A model generated the notes under the pieces. That model did not search any database. It worked only from the letters and a program-made list of their open reading frames with translations, and had not been told where the DNA came from. From Pisolithus tinctorius (taxonomy: Eukaryota; Basidiomycota; Agaricomycetes; Boletales; Pisolithaceae), in assembly GCA_024663395.1 (NCBI GenBank), contig JANFAH010000055.1, positions 248,001 through 312,000 of the forward strand: a stretch of DNA of 64,000 nt, given 5' to 3'. Below, in pieces: positions 44,540-57,392 of the stretch (positions are counted from its first letter, which is position 1; the number at the start of each line of letters is the position of its first letter). The position numbers and the translations under genes are program-made.

Positions 44540-46613
44540 ACACCCAGTTACGATCAGATCTTCAGAGCATGGGATGCGCAGGGCACTGGCTTCATCAGCG
44601 GACAGACTGCGTTGGAAGGGTTTGGACAGAGTGCTCTCGACAGGAATGACCTAGCGAAAATTTGGTAAGTTATCGATGTCTATGGGTATGAGTTGATGTT
44701 CGCAGTCACTGATGGAATGGGCGGGTGATAGGTCCCTCGTGGATGCTGATAATTGAGGTAAACTGAACATCGCTGAGCGCCATGTAGCAATGGGTATCAT
44801 TTGTCGCAGTAAGTTCTTACGAGTAAATACTCTCTTTGATCCATAACTTATGGATTTAAACAGGACTAGATCAGAAATCCCGGACGAGCTCCCTGCAGAA
44901 CTTGTACCTCTGTCTTCTAGAGATCTCGACACATCCGTCAATTTTCTTAAAGATGTCCTCAAAAATGATACACGTGCTGGATCCCCATCTGCTCTCGATG
45001 CTCCGGTTTCTCGACTTAAAGAACGCTCTTTCACTTCATCCTCAACAACGCTTATGCAACGGGGTAGTCGTCAAGATGCTACGGTGTACCGACATGAAGA
45101 TGTCCCGCCTCCCGGTGGGTTCTACCAGTCATCTGTCCGACATGTCGATCTCAATGCTGTCCGGTTGCAATCAGACGAAGTGAACCCAGCTGCGTCGGAT
45201 ATCGCTTCATTAAAGCGCCAGCTTCTTAATACACAAAAGATGCTCGATGACAACCTTTCTTCGGAACGTGAATCGGATCAACTCGATCGAGACCTTGAGG
45301 ATTTGTGCTACCGTATTAAGCGCCTTCAGGAGGATGTTGAGTATGTATCTCGCGGGACCCGGGCAACGACAAAGGACGAGGAAAGGAGGATTGAGAGGGA
45401 GCTTGTGAAGCTTATGCATGAAGATGTTCCTGAGCTCGAGAGGAAAGTCGAGCAACGTGAGGCGAGGGGAGAGAGGGAAAAGAGGGAGTGGGCGAACGAG
45501 AGGGACAAGCGGAATGAGAGGTTTGGACGTTTCGCAGGGGAGGAAGGCAGTCGGTATAGTCCTGCCCCTGAGTCCAGGTATGGGACCGAGGACGATCGAC
45601 CATATTCGAGGAGTGGGTCGAGGTACAAGAAGCACGAAAGGGACTATTATGACCGTAATGGGAAGAAATCATATAGGTCTGAGGAGAGCGATCGGCAACT
45701 CGACCGAGAGAATGTCGTAGACACCAGGTCTGCGACACGTTCTCCACCGGTTGCGGCCCCTGCCGTTCCTTCGGCCTCCAGAGTCAATTCTCCACCAAGA
45801 GCGGCACCAGCACCGTCCCGATCGCCTGCACTACAACTTAAGAATATGACGCCTGAGCAACGAAAGGCATATATTCAAGCGCAGGCCAAGCAACGTCGGG
45901 AAGAGCGCATGCAGGCACTGGGGGTTTCATCACCAGCACTCACATCGGCAGTTTCCCCGACCCTCGATTCGTCTGTAGACGATCGACCTGAAAGGGAGAA
46001 ACGAGAAGCAGAGGAGAAGGCAAGAGAGGCTGAGCGCCAAGCTGAGGAACGAGAACAGGTACGAAAGCAGAAATTGGAAGCTGAACGAGCCACCAAAGAG
46101 GGAAAGGGTTCAACTCCTACGCTAACACCAACGACCACAGCGCCTGCACCCTTGCCTGGTCCAGTGCCAGCGCCAACCTTGGTGGCGTCAGTGTCCAGGC
46201 CGACTCCTACTCCAACCACGCCTGCAGCGAAGGCTGCTCCACCAGCGCCTGCTCCACCACCACCTAGAAAGGGTACTACACCCCAGACGCCTGCTGCCGT
46301 TGCCGCGTCTGCACTACCGGTTCAATCATCTCTTCCAGCACCAGCACCCCCAGCACCCGCAGAACCTGAAGAAGATCCAGAGGATGTGGTTTTGAGAGCA
46401 CGTGAAGCCGCTCTGCACAAGAAGCGCGAGGAACATGAAGCTCTCCTGCGCAAAATCGAAGAGGAAGGAAAGATGAACGAGGAAGCATACCAGCAAAGGA
46501 GGAGTCAGTTCTTAGCTGTCAAAGCTGCTGCTAGTCCTGTTGTCAGCACTGTGTCTAGTATGCAAAATTCACCCGTTCCTCCCGCACCACCTGCGCCTTC
46601 TGCAGCGGTTTGA
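44540..46613 (+). pseudogene. PAN1: PAN1-like endocytic/actin scaffold fragment (5'- and 3'-truncated)
   Basis: Pan1 is the EH-domain scaffold of cortical actin patches, binding End3/Sla1 and activating Arp2/3. The first recognisable part is the second half of an EH domain: [19 protein letters not shown], then [11 protein letters not shown]. An intron with a GTAAGT donor (about 44665) follows, then SLVDADN*GKLNIAERHVAM with a TGA at 44754-44756. After another intron the frame runs openly from 44850 to 46613: EIPDELPAELVPLSSRDLDT, VNFLKDVLKND, a coiled coil (45200-45530), an Arg/Ser/Tyr-rich part, a second Glu/Arg helix (45990-46100) and a Pro/Ala-rich region. The first EH domain and N terminus are missing. 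The 3' end runs into the Plavaka C terminus. Confidence 0.75.
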
Positions 46614-46629
46614 CAGTCTGATTGTAAGA

Positions 46630-49600
46630 ACAAATCCCACTCCCTGGATACCTTATGCCCGATGCTGCTGCCTCGAAACCGCATGAACATATCTCGATCA
46701 ACAAACCTATCTGAGCTTTAAGTACACATCCATGCTGATTTATTTCCTCACTTACATGTTAACATCAAAATATTGCCAGTCCTCATGGAGGTCCTCATCA
46801 GGCCACACGAACAATGGTCCTAAATATTCAGATGTTCATCCGAGCGAGAAAGCTGGAATCAGATGGACACCACGAATGACTACATCTGGGTCCAAAAACC
46901 CAAACACATCCGGGTCATCGTCGGAAATGAATCCTACCCGATACAGTCGGCGTGCAGCAAACCCTGATCCCCCTGGTCTGCTGTTATCGCGGCCGAACCA
47001 CTGCACAAAGAGCACGTTCATCCGCTTTATCCCATCAGATGAGGCATTGTTGTCATAGTACCATACATTGACGTGGAAAATTTTAATGACGCGTGTGTAC
47101 CAATATGGGTGACGACAATCATCTGTCTCGTGTGACAAGAGCATGATGTCAGCACGAGTGCGTGGATTAATGGTGTCCTGTTCTCGACGGAGGTCATAGG
47201 TCGTATAGTTGACACGCAACGTCTGATGCTCGTACATCATATTATGTGAGATGATAAGATTGTCGCGGTCGGCGTCGGAAAAGCTTGGTGGGTCACCAGT
47301 GTAGTCCACTCCAAGAATGCGTTCAAGGAGATGGTCTTTGAGGCGGTCAACAAAGTCCTGCGAAGAGTTAGTTGGTCGCACGCAGCCATGCACACCAGAT
47401 GACATACCTCAGTGGCTCTGTCACCTGCCAACGAACTCAGCCAACCAGGGATGTCCACAGGAATTCGCGATGACGCTGCAATGTGATAATGTTGAGAAGG
47501 TGAAGACCTCTCACGTTTCTGCCTTGGGCAGTTTTCACCACCGCTTTCACTTCCTTCAGTGTTGTCGCATGCCAATTTATCAAGAGACTTGACTATTCGG
47601 TCAATAACTTGTTCTCGAGCCTCGTGTTTGCTCATGGATGCCATTGTTGTAGCATGGTTCTTCGAAGTTCGTGGGTACCGCCGCTTCAACCACCTGTGTT
47701 CAAATTTGCCCTATGAAATTCATCTGTAAGTGTTTTACAATTGTGCGAAAACAATCCTACTGGTTGCATTGTATAATTATCTGTTGTACCACGTTGTCGG
47801 ATTGTGTTTGGATAGTCACCTAGGGCGTGGAACTTGTACGTTTGCAGATTGAGGGATTTGCGTTTGGGTCCAGATGACCCAGCTGAGCTCGATGTACCGG
47901 TCTTTACTGCCATTGCTGCGGTACGGCGGCCACGGACAGCTGTCTCTTGTGGTAGTTCACGTGTGTCGTAGTACTCACACATCATCTTCATGAAAGTACG
48001 GACCATCTGACCTAGAGAGACCGTTGCAGAGTCAAACAAGTCTAGTGTGTCGGATGTATGGAGCCGAAGTTTTGCATATGCATGCCAAGTAGCAAGGTCG
48101 AATAGTAGGTTGAGTACGCGACTGTTGTGAGGCTCTGGCAGCAAATTTTCGAAGGGAGGCATAGCGCACTAATCCAGGCAGAGTCAAATAGGTAGATGAT
48201 GTTTGTCTCTGGCTCGCACGAACCTGTAATAAGTCCTCAAAGTCTCGTGCTGCGAGTCTCTTCATGGCTGACACATTGCAGGCAAACTTCCAAATCGTTC
48301 CGCGACCAAAAGTAGGGATGTTTCGAAATCTGGTGAATGTATTTAGTAACGAACATGCAAGTGGAGATTGGGATTGGTCGAATCATTATGAGACAAGTAC
48401 TTACCTTTTATTGAGTTCTTGTATACTGTCACCTCCTGCCGCAAAGAGAACACGTAGTAGGTGTGTGAAAATCGCCTTCCATACACCAAGCTCGAATTCA
48501 TGGAGCTGGTCCATGACCAGAAGGAGGAAAAAGTTAACCATGAATTGTAGCAGGCGTTCAGAGAACGCATTCTTAAATAGATTCCATTCAGCAGTCTTCT
48601 ATATGTAGTTTACACTGAACACTGACCATCGTCGGAACATAGGAGTGCTCGTCCAGTTGATATCCCACTCGCTTTCCATTGACGGCTGCACCTTTCTGGA
48701 ATATGAGCTTGCATGCCCGACTGATGCGCCCCTGCCGTTCAATACTGTCCATCCGAACATGCCTGACACGGTGTCGCATATCGCGTGCCATGCCCATCTT
48801 CGAAAATGACTTTTTCGCTACAAGACATCGTGGACAGGCACATTTACTGAGAAATTTGATTCCCACCACCAAGACCCTTAGGACAGCATTAGTATGGCAC
48901 CCCAGCGACCAACAGCAAACTGACTTTTCTGGGTAATTGGCTGAATAAGAGAAAAAGTGGGGATATATCTGCTGTGTGATCCCATCAGCACACCATATGA
49001 CTATACCACTTTGGTAAGCATCCATGAACCATGTGTCGAGGATTAAGTCCCAAATGGCATGGAATAAATCACGCTTGCAATGAATGAGAATCTCCCTGGA
49101 GGACGCTTGACCGTAATGTCCCCTATAGATATCTTGAAAGTTGTCCGGAAGCTGTGAGGGATAAGCACAAATGCGACGTACCAGCTACAGGAGCTACCAT
49201 ACCTTCGGAATGTAAGCGACATGGTGACATGCCATGGCTGTTGGCTTCCCTCTTAGGTACTTCGACTGGTTCCCAAAATACATATAAAACGGCCACATTG
49301 ACGCATCTCCGAGGTTGGTAAGGTGTGTTGAGTCTGACCAAAGCATCAGGCATGCGACAACACGTTCTAGGTCTCCGTCCAGTTCACAAGGCAGTTTATT
49401 GATGTCTTCGTGTGCATGAAGCATTTCTGGTGAGGAGTAGGCTTCTGAAAGTATGTCAATTACATGATCATCACTAACCTGCCAGCACTGTCTGAATGGC
49501 GTGGTGTGGAATGTCTTGAACTGTTCGCTTTGAAAGGTGCTTGTGATGATGTCAATGAGGTCCCGATGCCAGACTCCATCGATAATCATTTCGGGGGCAG

Positions 49601-50593
49601 CCGACTCAGATGGCCACTTCGACTTTTCATTTGGTAGGCGAACCGTGACAGCAGATTTTCGCCATCCATATTCTTCCTTAAATGGGTTGTTCGTGCCAAG
49701 GAACTTGTCAAGTAGTTTGGCCTCACGCAAGTGGTGGAAACCGGTGAGCTCCCTTGGATTGCAGAGGGGGTGAGCCAGGAACTGGGCCAACCAGTCGAGT
49801 TCTGCAGCGGACTTCTGGTTGGTTCCCGAATACTGCCAAGCCATCAAAATACCGCATGTGAGGTTGGTGAAAGGAGCAAATGTGGCCGCATGTGTGCAGC
49901 CACCTTCAAAACCTGGAACTCCCATAGACGCTGGGTCAGTGGTGCAAGTAGGTGGAAATGGGCTGTCCAGGCCTGGAGCATCGCAAACACTCCCAAGTGA
50001 CTCATCAGGTATATGAGTTGGTCGGTTGGCATAGACACGGTATAGTCCAAATGTGTCTGGGTCAGTTGTGAACAGCTCGAGATGCGGTATAGCAGGTGTA
50101 TCGGACGGGGTGGACTCGGGCAAAGATGGAACTGGTGAGTCAGGCCTCAAAGAACGTAGCTGAGTGGCTGAGAGAGGCATGTGTGCGAGGTGGGTTGAAC
50201 TTCCAGGAAGGAAGTCAACGAAGCGAGCAGGCATGCGAATATGCCGACCAGACTGACGGGACAGAACCGGCTCTGGTTGGTCCGCCCCGGGGGCAACCTC
50301 CATCATAAACTGCGCATATGACAGTTGTCATAGTTGCAGATATATGGACAATAACTTACATCGATATTAGTAGCTAACGCATCATAGTCATCCGAGTCTC
50401 CCACTGGTATGTCATCGGGGGGAGCCAGTAAGCAGGATTCAGCATCAGCTTGACGAGTTCTTTTCAGACGTCTCGTGCATTCAAGATGGAATATTTGGTG
50501 CAATACCTCACGGAACTCGGGACACTGGGGTGTGTGTGCTGAGAGCTGCTTCTGAGTCTTGAAGAAAGCATCACATCCAAAGCAGCTATACAT
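46630..50593 (-). pseudogene. Plavaka-type DDE transposase, copy 2 (nearly intact)
   Basis: The start is chosen at 50593, because it opens directly into the C2H2 finger CFGCDAFFKTQKQLSAH. A linker and IRMPARFVDFLPGSSTHLAH follow. The catalytic core (49194-49900) has KTFHTTPFRQCWQVSDD, RVVACLMLWSDSTHLTNLGD and MYFGNQSKYLRGKP. Further exons supply CACPRCLVAKKSF (about 48830), LHEFELGVWKAIFTHL (about 48500), MKRLAARDFEDLL (about 48270) and YKFHALGDYPNTIRQRGTTD. The C-terminal FGFLDPDVVIRGVHLIPAFS and DMFMRFRG blocks end near 46650. The only lesion found is a TGA at 46838-46836 (FSLG*TSEYLG), where Arg is expected. It is better preserved than copy 1, hence probably a later insertion. Terminal repeats were not identified, and the true C-terminal codon is uncertain because the frame runs on antisense to PAN1. 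Confidence 0.85.
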
Positions 50594-50893
50594 CAGAATT
50601 TTCAGAAGGAGGGAGTGGGATTTCGGGCAACTCGAACAGATTAAAATGAATGCCAGAGACATTGGTGAATAGTTATATTTCTAGTACAAATTACTGTGAA
50701 CCGCCATCAGTCGACTTAGATGGGTGACATGAACAAAAACATACCAAGTTTGAACTACTGGAGGAACATTCAATGATGCATCCCAGAAACTTCAAAAGAA
50801 CAAGTTAATGGTGACATTAGTCATGAAGATCAGTGTACGAAGGGGACCAAGTGAGTTCGGCATTTGCCAACTTGCTCCTTCTGTCCTACCTCA
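50594..50893. other. spacer between Plavaka copy 2 and the DUF6698-like gene
   Basis: About 300 bp. It should contain the 5' inverted repeat of the transposon and the promoter of the next gene. Neither could be delimited. Confidence 0.35.
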
Positions 50894-53116
50894 ATGTCCA
50901 TGCGACGTCTGCGCAAGCCCGACCCTACTTCTGATAGTTCTGAATCTGACAGCGATCAATCCGATAGCGCTCAAACATCCTTGAGACACCACCATAATGG
51001 GAAGATTAATAAGTCAAAGTAAGTTCCAACCTTGATGATGCAGTGCTCTCCAGCTGATGTGACTGCGGACAGGACAAAGTCGAAGAAATCGCAGGATTGC
51101 GCTGTTTCTACCCCACGAGATCAGTGTCTCCATGCAGCAAGATGGATTCCCCACGCATTTGATATGTACTGTAACCTGAACAAAGTTATTCAAGTCTCCC
51201 ATGCCCTCGAAGCAGACGATACAGCGAGCAGTACTGATGACCCCGATGATGAAAGTGCTAGAAAGGCCTGCGATAAGATCCTTAGAAAAGCGTAAGTACA
51301 ACATTTAACAGCATATATGTGATGTTCTTATGATCACAGCAACCCTGAGAAATGCAAACGATACAAGCGCATATATGACTACCTGAAGGAGCAGGCGCCG
51401 TACTTCATGGATCTCATTAAGAAGAAGAAGAGTGGCGAAACCACGCTTCTCATGCATGAGGTAAGTCAACGGTGACTCAAGTCTAGTGCATCACATGGCT
51501 AACAAGTGACTTTCTTTCAGATGCAACAAGTGATCAGCTGGACGCGATCTGACGATGCCAGTCATCTCAAGCCTATGATTGCAGCTTATGCAGCTCCCCA
51601 TCTGGACAAGAAACTCGTCGATCCACCTGTCAACACGAAGGGTTCAAAAGACAGGCTTGGGTTCAACCACACAGAGCTCACTCGGCTCCTCTGTCCGGTG
51701 AGGAGCCTGCAGGCTTTGCTAGCAGATGCAACTGGGTATGTACCATTCCACTTGACGTTATCAATCAGCTGATTCGCTGTTCCATAGCGTGAGGAAGCAG
51801 CTTCAGAACGGTAGTATCCTTGTTACCGCCCAAAAGTGGCCGGCATTTCTTTACTCCGGTGACATCCCAGGTAAGGACTATAATCCTGAGAAGAGCAATG
51901 AAGGATTCCTCTGCGGATATTTCGTTGAACGAGTAAGTGTATACTACTGCGTGTGTATCAAGTACTAATTTAAGAATCAGGTCCTCAAACACATCTTTAC
52001 TTCACCGTCTTCTGCTTTGCCTGGTAGCAAAGTGTGCAACACACATGCCAGCAATGCGAAGATCCACCACATGACCCACGTAGAAGCTTACCATATCACA
52101 TATGCTGCAGTACATGTAAGTGATATGGCGTTAGAATGATATGCGCTACCCTCTTCCACAGGCACGTTTCAGCATCTGCTCGCAAGACAAATTCGTCAAA
52201 TTCGATGGGCAATTCACCTTCTCTGAGTTTTATTATCGAATTATTGACTTTATCATCAACAACGAAGACGAGGCTTGGGTTGAAGACCTGTTCTCTCATT
52301 ACAACAAGTACATAAGGGGCTCTTGTGGAGTGCATACTGACACGAAGGTATAGAGTATTGTTTAACGATGTTCGTGGCACCGCAGGTGATGATGTCAATA
52401 TCGATGACGACGATGACGACCTTGCCATCATGAGGCGACAAATTGCTGCACGTCTTGCCAGTTCGTCTGGCCCGTCTTCTGGGACTTGCCCTTCCGAAAA
52501 TCGTTCGCCTACTCAAGTGTCCTTCCCAAATACCCCACAGCCCCCGGCTTCAGAACGTCACACAAATGGCCACAGGCTGTCGCCAGGAAGTCCCCCGTCT
52601 CCTGTCCAGTCACCGGAAAATACAGGTTTTTCATTCAGTCAGCTGTCCTCCTTTCGCTCACCAAAATCTGCTTCAGAAAATAACACAAATGGCCGCAGGG
52701 CGTCGCCAGGAAGTCCTCCATCTCCAGTCCAGTCTCCCGAAAATATAGGTTCGTCATTTAGTCGGCTGTCCTTAGTGCGCTCACCACAGCCTTCTGCTTC
52801 AGAACCGGAACGCCGTGCCCACAGGCAATCACGAGCAAATCTGGATCCTTCACCTGTGAAGCAGGTGAAGAATCTCACTGATTGGACGCCACAACTCAAA
52901 CGCAAGCGCAGCGTAACATTTTCCACTGGCGAACAGAGCAGTCCATTAACGGACTGTGATTCGCGGTGGGGTAGGAAGGCCGCTGCAAGTAAGCCTTCTA
53001 AGACAACAAAGGAGGGATGTGGCGGACGCTCCAAGAAGACTAAGGATCAGAGTAAGGTGCCAACCAAGGAAACGATGACAAGGAGATCAAGCTTGCGGGC
53101 TTCCAAGAAAAAGTAA
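50894..53116 (+). CDS. DUF6698-like protein, intact eight-exon gene
   Basis: Eight exons join in phase with no stop: 50894-51018, 51073-51291, 51340-51460, 51521-51735, 51788-51932, 51981-52115, 52162-52307 and 52348-53116. They encode 624 residues and end in TAA. All introns are 40-60 nt with GT/AG borders; the last has a textbook CTGAC branch site. The N terminus is acidic and Ser-rich. The conserved core includes WIPHAFDMYCNLNKVIQVS, RLGFNHTELTRLLCPVRSL (about residue 202) and ILVTAQKWPAFLYSGDI. This pattern matches the agaricomycete DUF6698 family, whose function is unknown. After about residue 370 the protein is disordered, with two tandem copies of a TNG(H/R)R(L/A)SPGSPPSPV unit and a basic Lys/Arg tail suggestive of a nuclear protein. 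This is the best-preserved gene in the window. Confidence 0.7.
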
Positions 53117-53647
53117 CTCGTGCATGCCTAATCTCGTTAAGTTCTGTCATTTGGTGGTTACCTATTTGAGGCAGCCACCATCGCGTGTTTTATTCATCCA
53201 CTCGTCGCTGTCTCGTTCTGCTCTCTCACTCGTGCACTTCCCGGCCATTTTACTCTCCAAGTCCCACACCAGCTTTGTATATTAGTATTCTGTGGATTTC
53301 TCAAGATGGAACCGTCGATCGCCAACTAGCGATGTATACATTCAGATAGCTACAGGTATTGGCATCGTGTGTGGTATGATGGTGTTGCAATGCGATGATC
53401 ATGATATATGTTGTTGTCATCTGCTATATCATGGAGAGTGAACAGCGACAATGAGCGTGTCAATGAAAACTGACATTGAAACTCTATTCGACGACAGTGT
53501 GGACAGGCATTCCTCTGTAAAAGAGCGTTTTCATAGATTTTACTACATGACTGCTCTTCATCTACAGCATCGTTGGTGTCTACATTGAATATATTTGCAT
53601 ATATTTGTATCTCGTTTTTCTGCAATTTTGGTGATGCTACACACCTC
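53117..53647. other. no gene seen
   Basis: 3' flank of the DUF6698-like gene. A minus-strand frame at 53350-53682 has no recognised features. Confidence 0.4.
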
Positions 53648-54186
53648 ATGACGACCTCAGACTTGAGCAGTACATCACGCATCGACGATGCATTCGAGCA
53701 TTATGAAACGTATAAGAAGCTGCATGGTGGAGAATCATTAGCCGCTAACCGATTGTCAGCTTCTTCGTTCGACACAGCTTCTTCACTCACATTTTCATCA
53801 CCTCCATGCTCACCTGCAGTGTCTCCATTGCCTTCGCTGTGAGATCGAGAACAAGAATGAGGTAGAGAGAGTCATACGTCTTACTTACTGAGTTTCCTTG
53901 GGCGTCATACACGTTCTACTACGCCAGACATCGATCGTGAGCACAAGATTCCAATTATTTCTGGTCCCATTCATATCTCGACATCTAATACAATAGTTGT
54001 CCCTGGAGAATTGCATAACTCGATGACATGTGATGACAGCCCAGCATTTGGGACCTCATGAGCAAGCCTTGTTGACCAGACTGCACTTGAAGGAATACCA
54101 GCAGTGGAAAGGAAACGACAGGAGGCAATATTCGAACTTATCTCGATGGAAGTGGACTATGTGAGAGATCTCCAACTTATCATGGA
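53648..54186 (+). pseudogene. RhoGEF (Dbl-homology) gene fragment
   Basis: The plus frame from 53648 reads MTTSDLSSTSRIDDAFEHYE, then a Ser-rich stretch to a TGA at 53840-53842 with a likely intron after it. The next exon reads RHTRSTTPDIDREHKIPIIS, and then, after a TGA at 54060-54062, ERKRQEAIFELISMEVDYVR followed by DLQLIME. The ERKRQEAIFELI...YVRDLQLI segment is the start of the DH domain of fungal Rho guanine-nucleotide exchange factors. The sequence then reaches a GTAAGT donor at 54187 and is cut off there by the LTR region of the Gypsy element. Upstream exons are absent. It is a piece of a host gene, not a working GEF. Confidence 0.65.
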
Positions 54187-54229
54187 GGTAAGTCTGTCAT
54201 CAGCAAAACCGCCCAGCCCTAGCAGAGCC

Positions 54230-54656
54230 TGGCAGAATCCGTGTAAGGATTCGGTCCGATGCTGTCAACCGTATGGTTAGATGTTGTTTTCCTTATGACA
54301 GATCTATTGGTTTCTCATTTATTTGTTTGATCCTACTTAACCCGTACTGATACTCTGACATATTTCATGCCTAACCTCTACCCTATAAAATAGGCCTTGT
54401 AGCGTACTGTACGGGGACTTCTTTTCTACCTCGAAATAAGACACTATTGTCTGGAAACCCGAGTAGACGAAGAATCCTTCTTGTTGTGCCGCCGTTAAAA
54501 GTTCTGCACTTCTTATCAGTGTTACATATTTTTTTCCTGCAAAACAAGGTCTTACCTAAAACCCAATAACAAACACACCAGATACCTTCTTGACCATTCG
54601 CAGAACTGATCCGCTGCAAAGACAAGAGTAAGTATCATACACTTGATAAAAAAGAA
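54230..54656 (+). promoter_or_regulatory. presumptive 5' LTR/leader of the Gypsy element with TATA box
   Basis: The interval lies between the RhoGEF fragment and the gag ATG. It contains CTATAAAATAGG at about 54381-54392, a plausible LTR TATA box, and a TGTCAACC that could be the LTR start (about 54258). No 3' LTR exists in the window to confirm the limits, so the boundaries are inferred. Confidence 0.4.
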
Positions 54657-57377
54657 ATGGTTAATACCCGTGCAACTGCCCACTGAGCTACAAAGGCTCA
54701 GGCATCGTTGTTACCTCCTAGCCTGTCGACGACTCAGCCTGGTGCTGACATCGCTGATAAGTCTTCGCTCCCAAAACTGACTCCAATAGGAAGTCAATAT
54801 TCCACCCCAATCAAAAGGCCCATCACTGATAACATCCGGAGTTATAGTGATGTGGTAAGGACCGGCTCAAGGGACCCAAGCCCGGCGCCCAAAGGAGCTG
54901 CTGCTACCCTCCCCAGCTCGAGAGTAAGCCTGCCAATAGACCCTGGCTCGAGAGCGAGCTCGCCAAATTACCTTGGCTTGAGAGTTACCTCGCCAGAGAA
55001 TACCGGCTCGAGGATAGCCTCGCCGATGAATCCCGGTGACATTGAAGTCCCAGAAGCTGTAAAGGCTCGTGCCATTAGAGTCTGGGTACCGACTCACAAA
55101 GAAAACGAGAACCTACCCGATAAGGTCCGGTGCGACTCGATCTTCCCTATGAGCAAAATAGATGTTGAGTATGGTGACTGGACGGAAGTGAAGTGCAAGA
55201 GGTCGCATGAGCGACACGCTCATAGCACGCTGAGATCTGATCAAAGAGATGCAATCCGAAAAGCCGAAAGACAACTAACCCCAGATGAGCAGGAGAGAAT
55301 CCGAAGGAGGTCACTATTGACAACGAGGGATAACCCTGATCCTACTACATCCGAAGGCGAAGCATCCACTACCCGGAGAGATCTCAAAGGGAAAGGACCT
55401 GATCCTAGAAATTGGGGAAACTTAAATTTCAGCAACGGTGAAATAGATACAAATGTGCAACGCGTGGCCCTCACGTCGTGGAACACCTTGAACAAACTGG
55501 CAAGTAAGAGTGACCCCAACCTGACGGGACCAGCGGAAAGGGGTAACCCGGAGGATGCCACATTGGCCAATGAAGACGTCCCCCAGAAGAAGGCCAGTGG
55601 GGGCGATGATCGTGCTGAACGGCTCCCTAAGAAAGAGAAATCAAAGAGAAGGGAAAACACGAAGAAACCTGCTCCTTCGAAGGTTCCTCCCAATCCTGTA
55701 AAGGAGATGGTGGATAAAGTTGTCCGCCAGGACCATAAGGGGCGGGAATGCCAAAAGACGCCAAGGGCCATGGAACCTGTAAAACAGATAAACCCTAAGA
55801 GCTATATTGGGCTTGCCTTTAAACGTCTCGAAAAGGATGAAAAATGCACTAGTAAAACCAAAAGGAAACAGAAATCAACACGTCGACGTGAATCGACAGA
55901 TAATAGCGAGTCCAGCTCTAGCTCGAGCGATGGCTCCGAGAGTAGCTCCCCAGAGGATGACTTGAGTTCAGATCCGTCCACCTCTTCGAGTTCGAAATGC
56001 AGTACCTCAAGCGATGACGGATCGGCTTCGGAATCGGATGATACGTCGAGCACCTCTGGCAGCTCATCGAGCTCCGGCAGGTCACGAGGGCATCGGCGAC
56101 GGGGAAGATCCAAGCGGCAGAAAAGCTGTAGTCACCAAGCACATAAGTCAAAAAGGAGATCTAGATCCCGCTGGAAGACCACTTTGACACCCATCCCACC
56201 TAACAAGTATGACGGGTCCGATAACCCTCACGCATTTCATCGCTTCGTCACAGAGGGAACAGCGTATGTCGAGGATGGGCGCATTGAGACAAAGAAGCGC
56301 GCATTCATACTGTCGCATTACCTAACAGGGAAAGCACATGAGTTCTATGTGCGTGAAGTATCCGGGGACCCCTACAAATGGAGGCTTTCTGATTTCTTCA
56401 CTGAGTTATTCAACTACTGTTTCCCCATCGATTTCCGAATGCGCCAGAGAGAAAAACTTCAGTCCTGTTATCAGAACTCCAAGACTGTTAAAAATTACCT
56501 TTACGAGCTGAATGAGATTTGGAATATGATTGGGGAGACGAATGAACGCACCAAAGTACATAAGTTCTGGTCGGGACTCCGCCGAGAACTACAGCGCGAC
56601 CTATGGAAAGAAAAGCTGAACCCAGAAATCTCAACGCTAAAAAAGGTCGTAGCCTCTGCAGAGATACTCGAGATCGCGCAATCAATCACTGGGGACTATG
56701 TTCGTAAGTCGCGGAGATGGTGACCACGTACCTGTAAGGGGAGATACAAAGGTGATGGGAACGCTAAGGACTCAACACCCATGGATTCCTCTAAGACAGG
56801 AGGACGACGCGCGAAACGTCCGGATAGGCGTAAGCGCGATAGCCTGAAGCCAAGTAAGGAGGAGCAAGAGTGTCATAAAGCAGAAGGCCTCTGCTTTAGC
56901 TGCCACAAGCCTGGACACTTCTCGAGGAACTGTCCTGATCGCCACACCGTCTCCACACCCAACAAGCCCCCAGGCATTGCAAGTTTCGGAGTGGATGTCG
57001 ACTTTGGGGATGTTGAGTGCCAACGTCAATTGGCTGCGTCAGTCGATCATGACCCTGAGGTCTCTGTAAATTTCATTCAAACTCAAGGCCCTAGGGTCCA
57101 AGACGAAGAAGACCTACCTGATGATGACCTCCCCACTCTCGAGAGCGTCTCGGATGACGATGGCGAAGAAAGACTTAGTGACATTTTTACTACTGATGAA
57201 GATGACTTACCCACTGGAATGCGAATATACACGTATGATTGTAGACCGTTCCGGGGATACCAATTGTTGGGAACCCGGCTTGGACACCCCTTGGAAGAAT
57301 GCGCGATGGACCGATTGGCCGGGATTTGCTACCCAGGCGACGACCCGGACTCACTGAGCACCTTCATGGATTCCTGA
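54657..57377 (+). pseudogene. Ty3/Gypsy gag region (capsid and zinc knuckle), broken by TGA codons
   Basis: The ATG at 54657 opens MVNTRATAH. The first third is Ser/Pro-rich with a repeated (G)SR(A/V/I)(S/T)SP motif (54915-55035), followed by a charged, Ser-rich low-complexity region. A capsid-like domain follows: NKYDGSDNPHAFHRFVTEGT, AFILSHYLTGKAHEFYVREV, RQREKLQSCYQNSKTVKNYL, FWSGLRRELQRDLWKEKLNP (56200-56640). A CCHC knuckle CFSCHKPGHFSRNC lies at about 56893-56933. TGA codons at 54684, 56721 and 57375 break the frame, but the same frame continues across each, so gag and pol were a single reading frame. Confidence 0.8.
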
Positions 57378-57392
57378 TTCCTTGTATACGAC

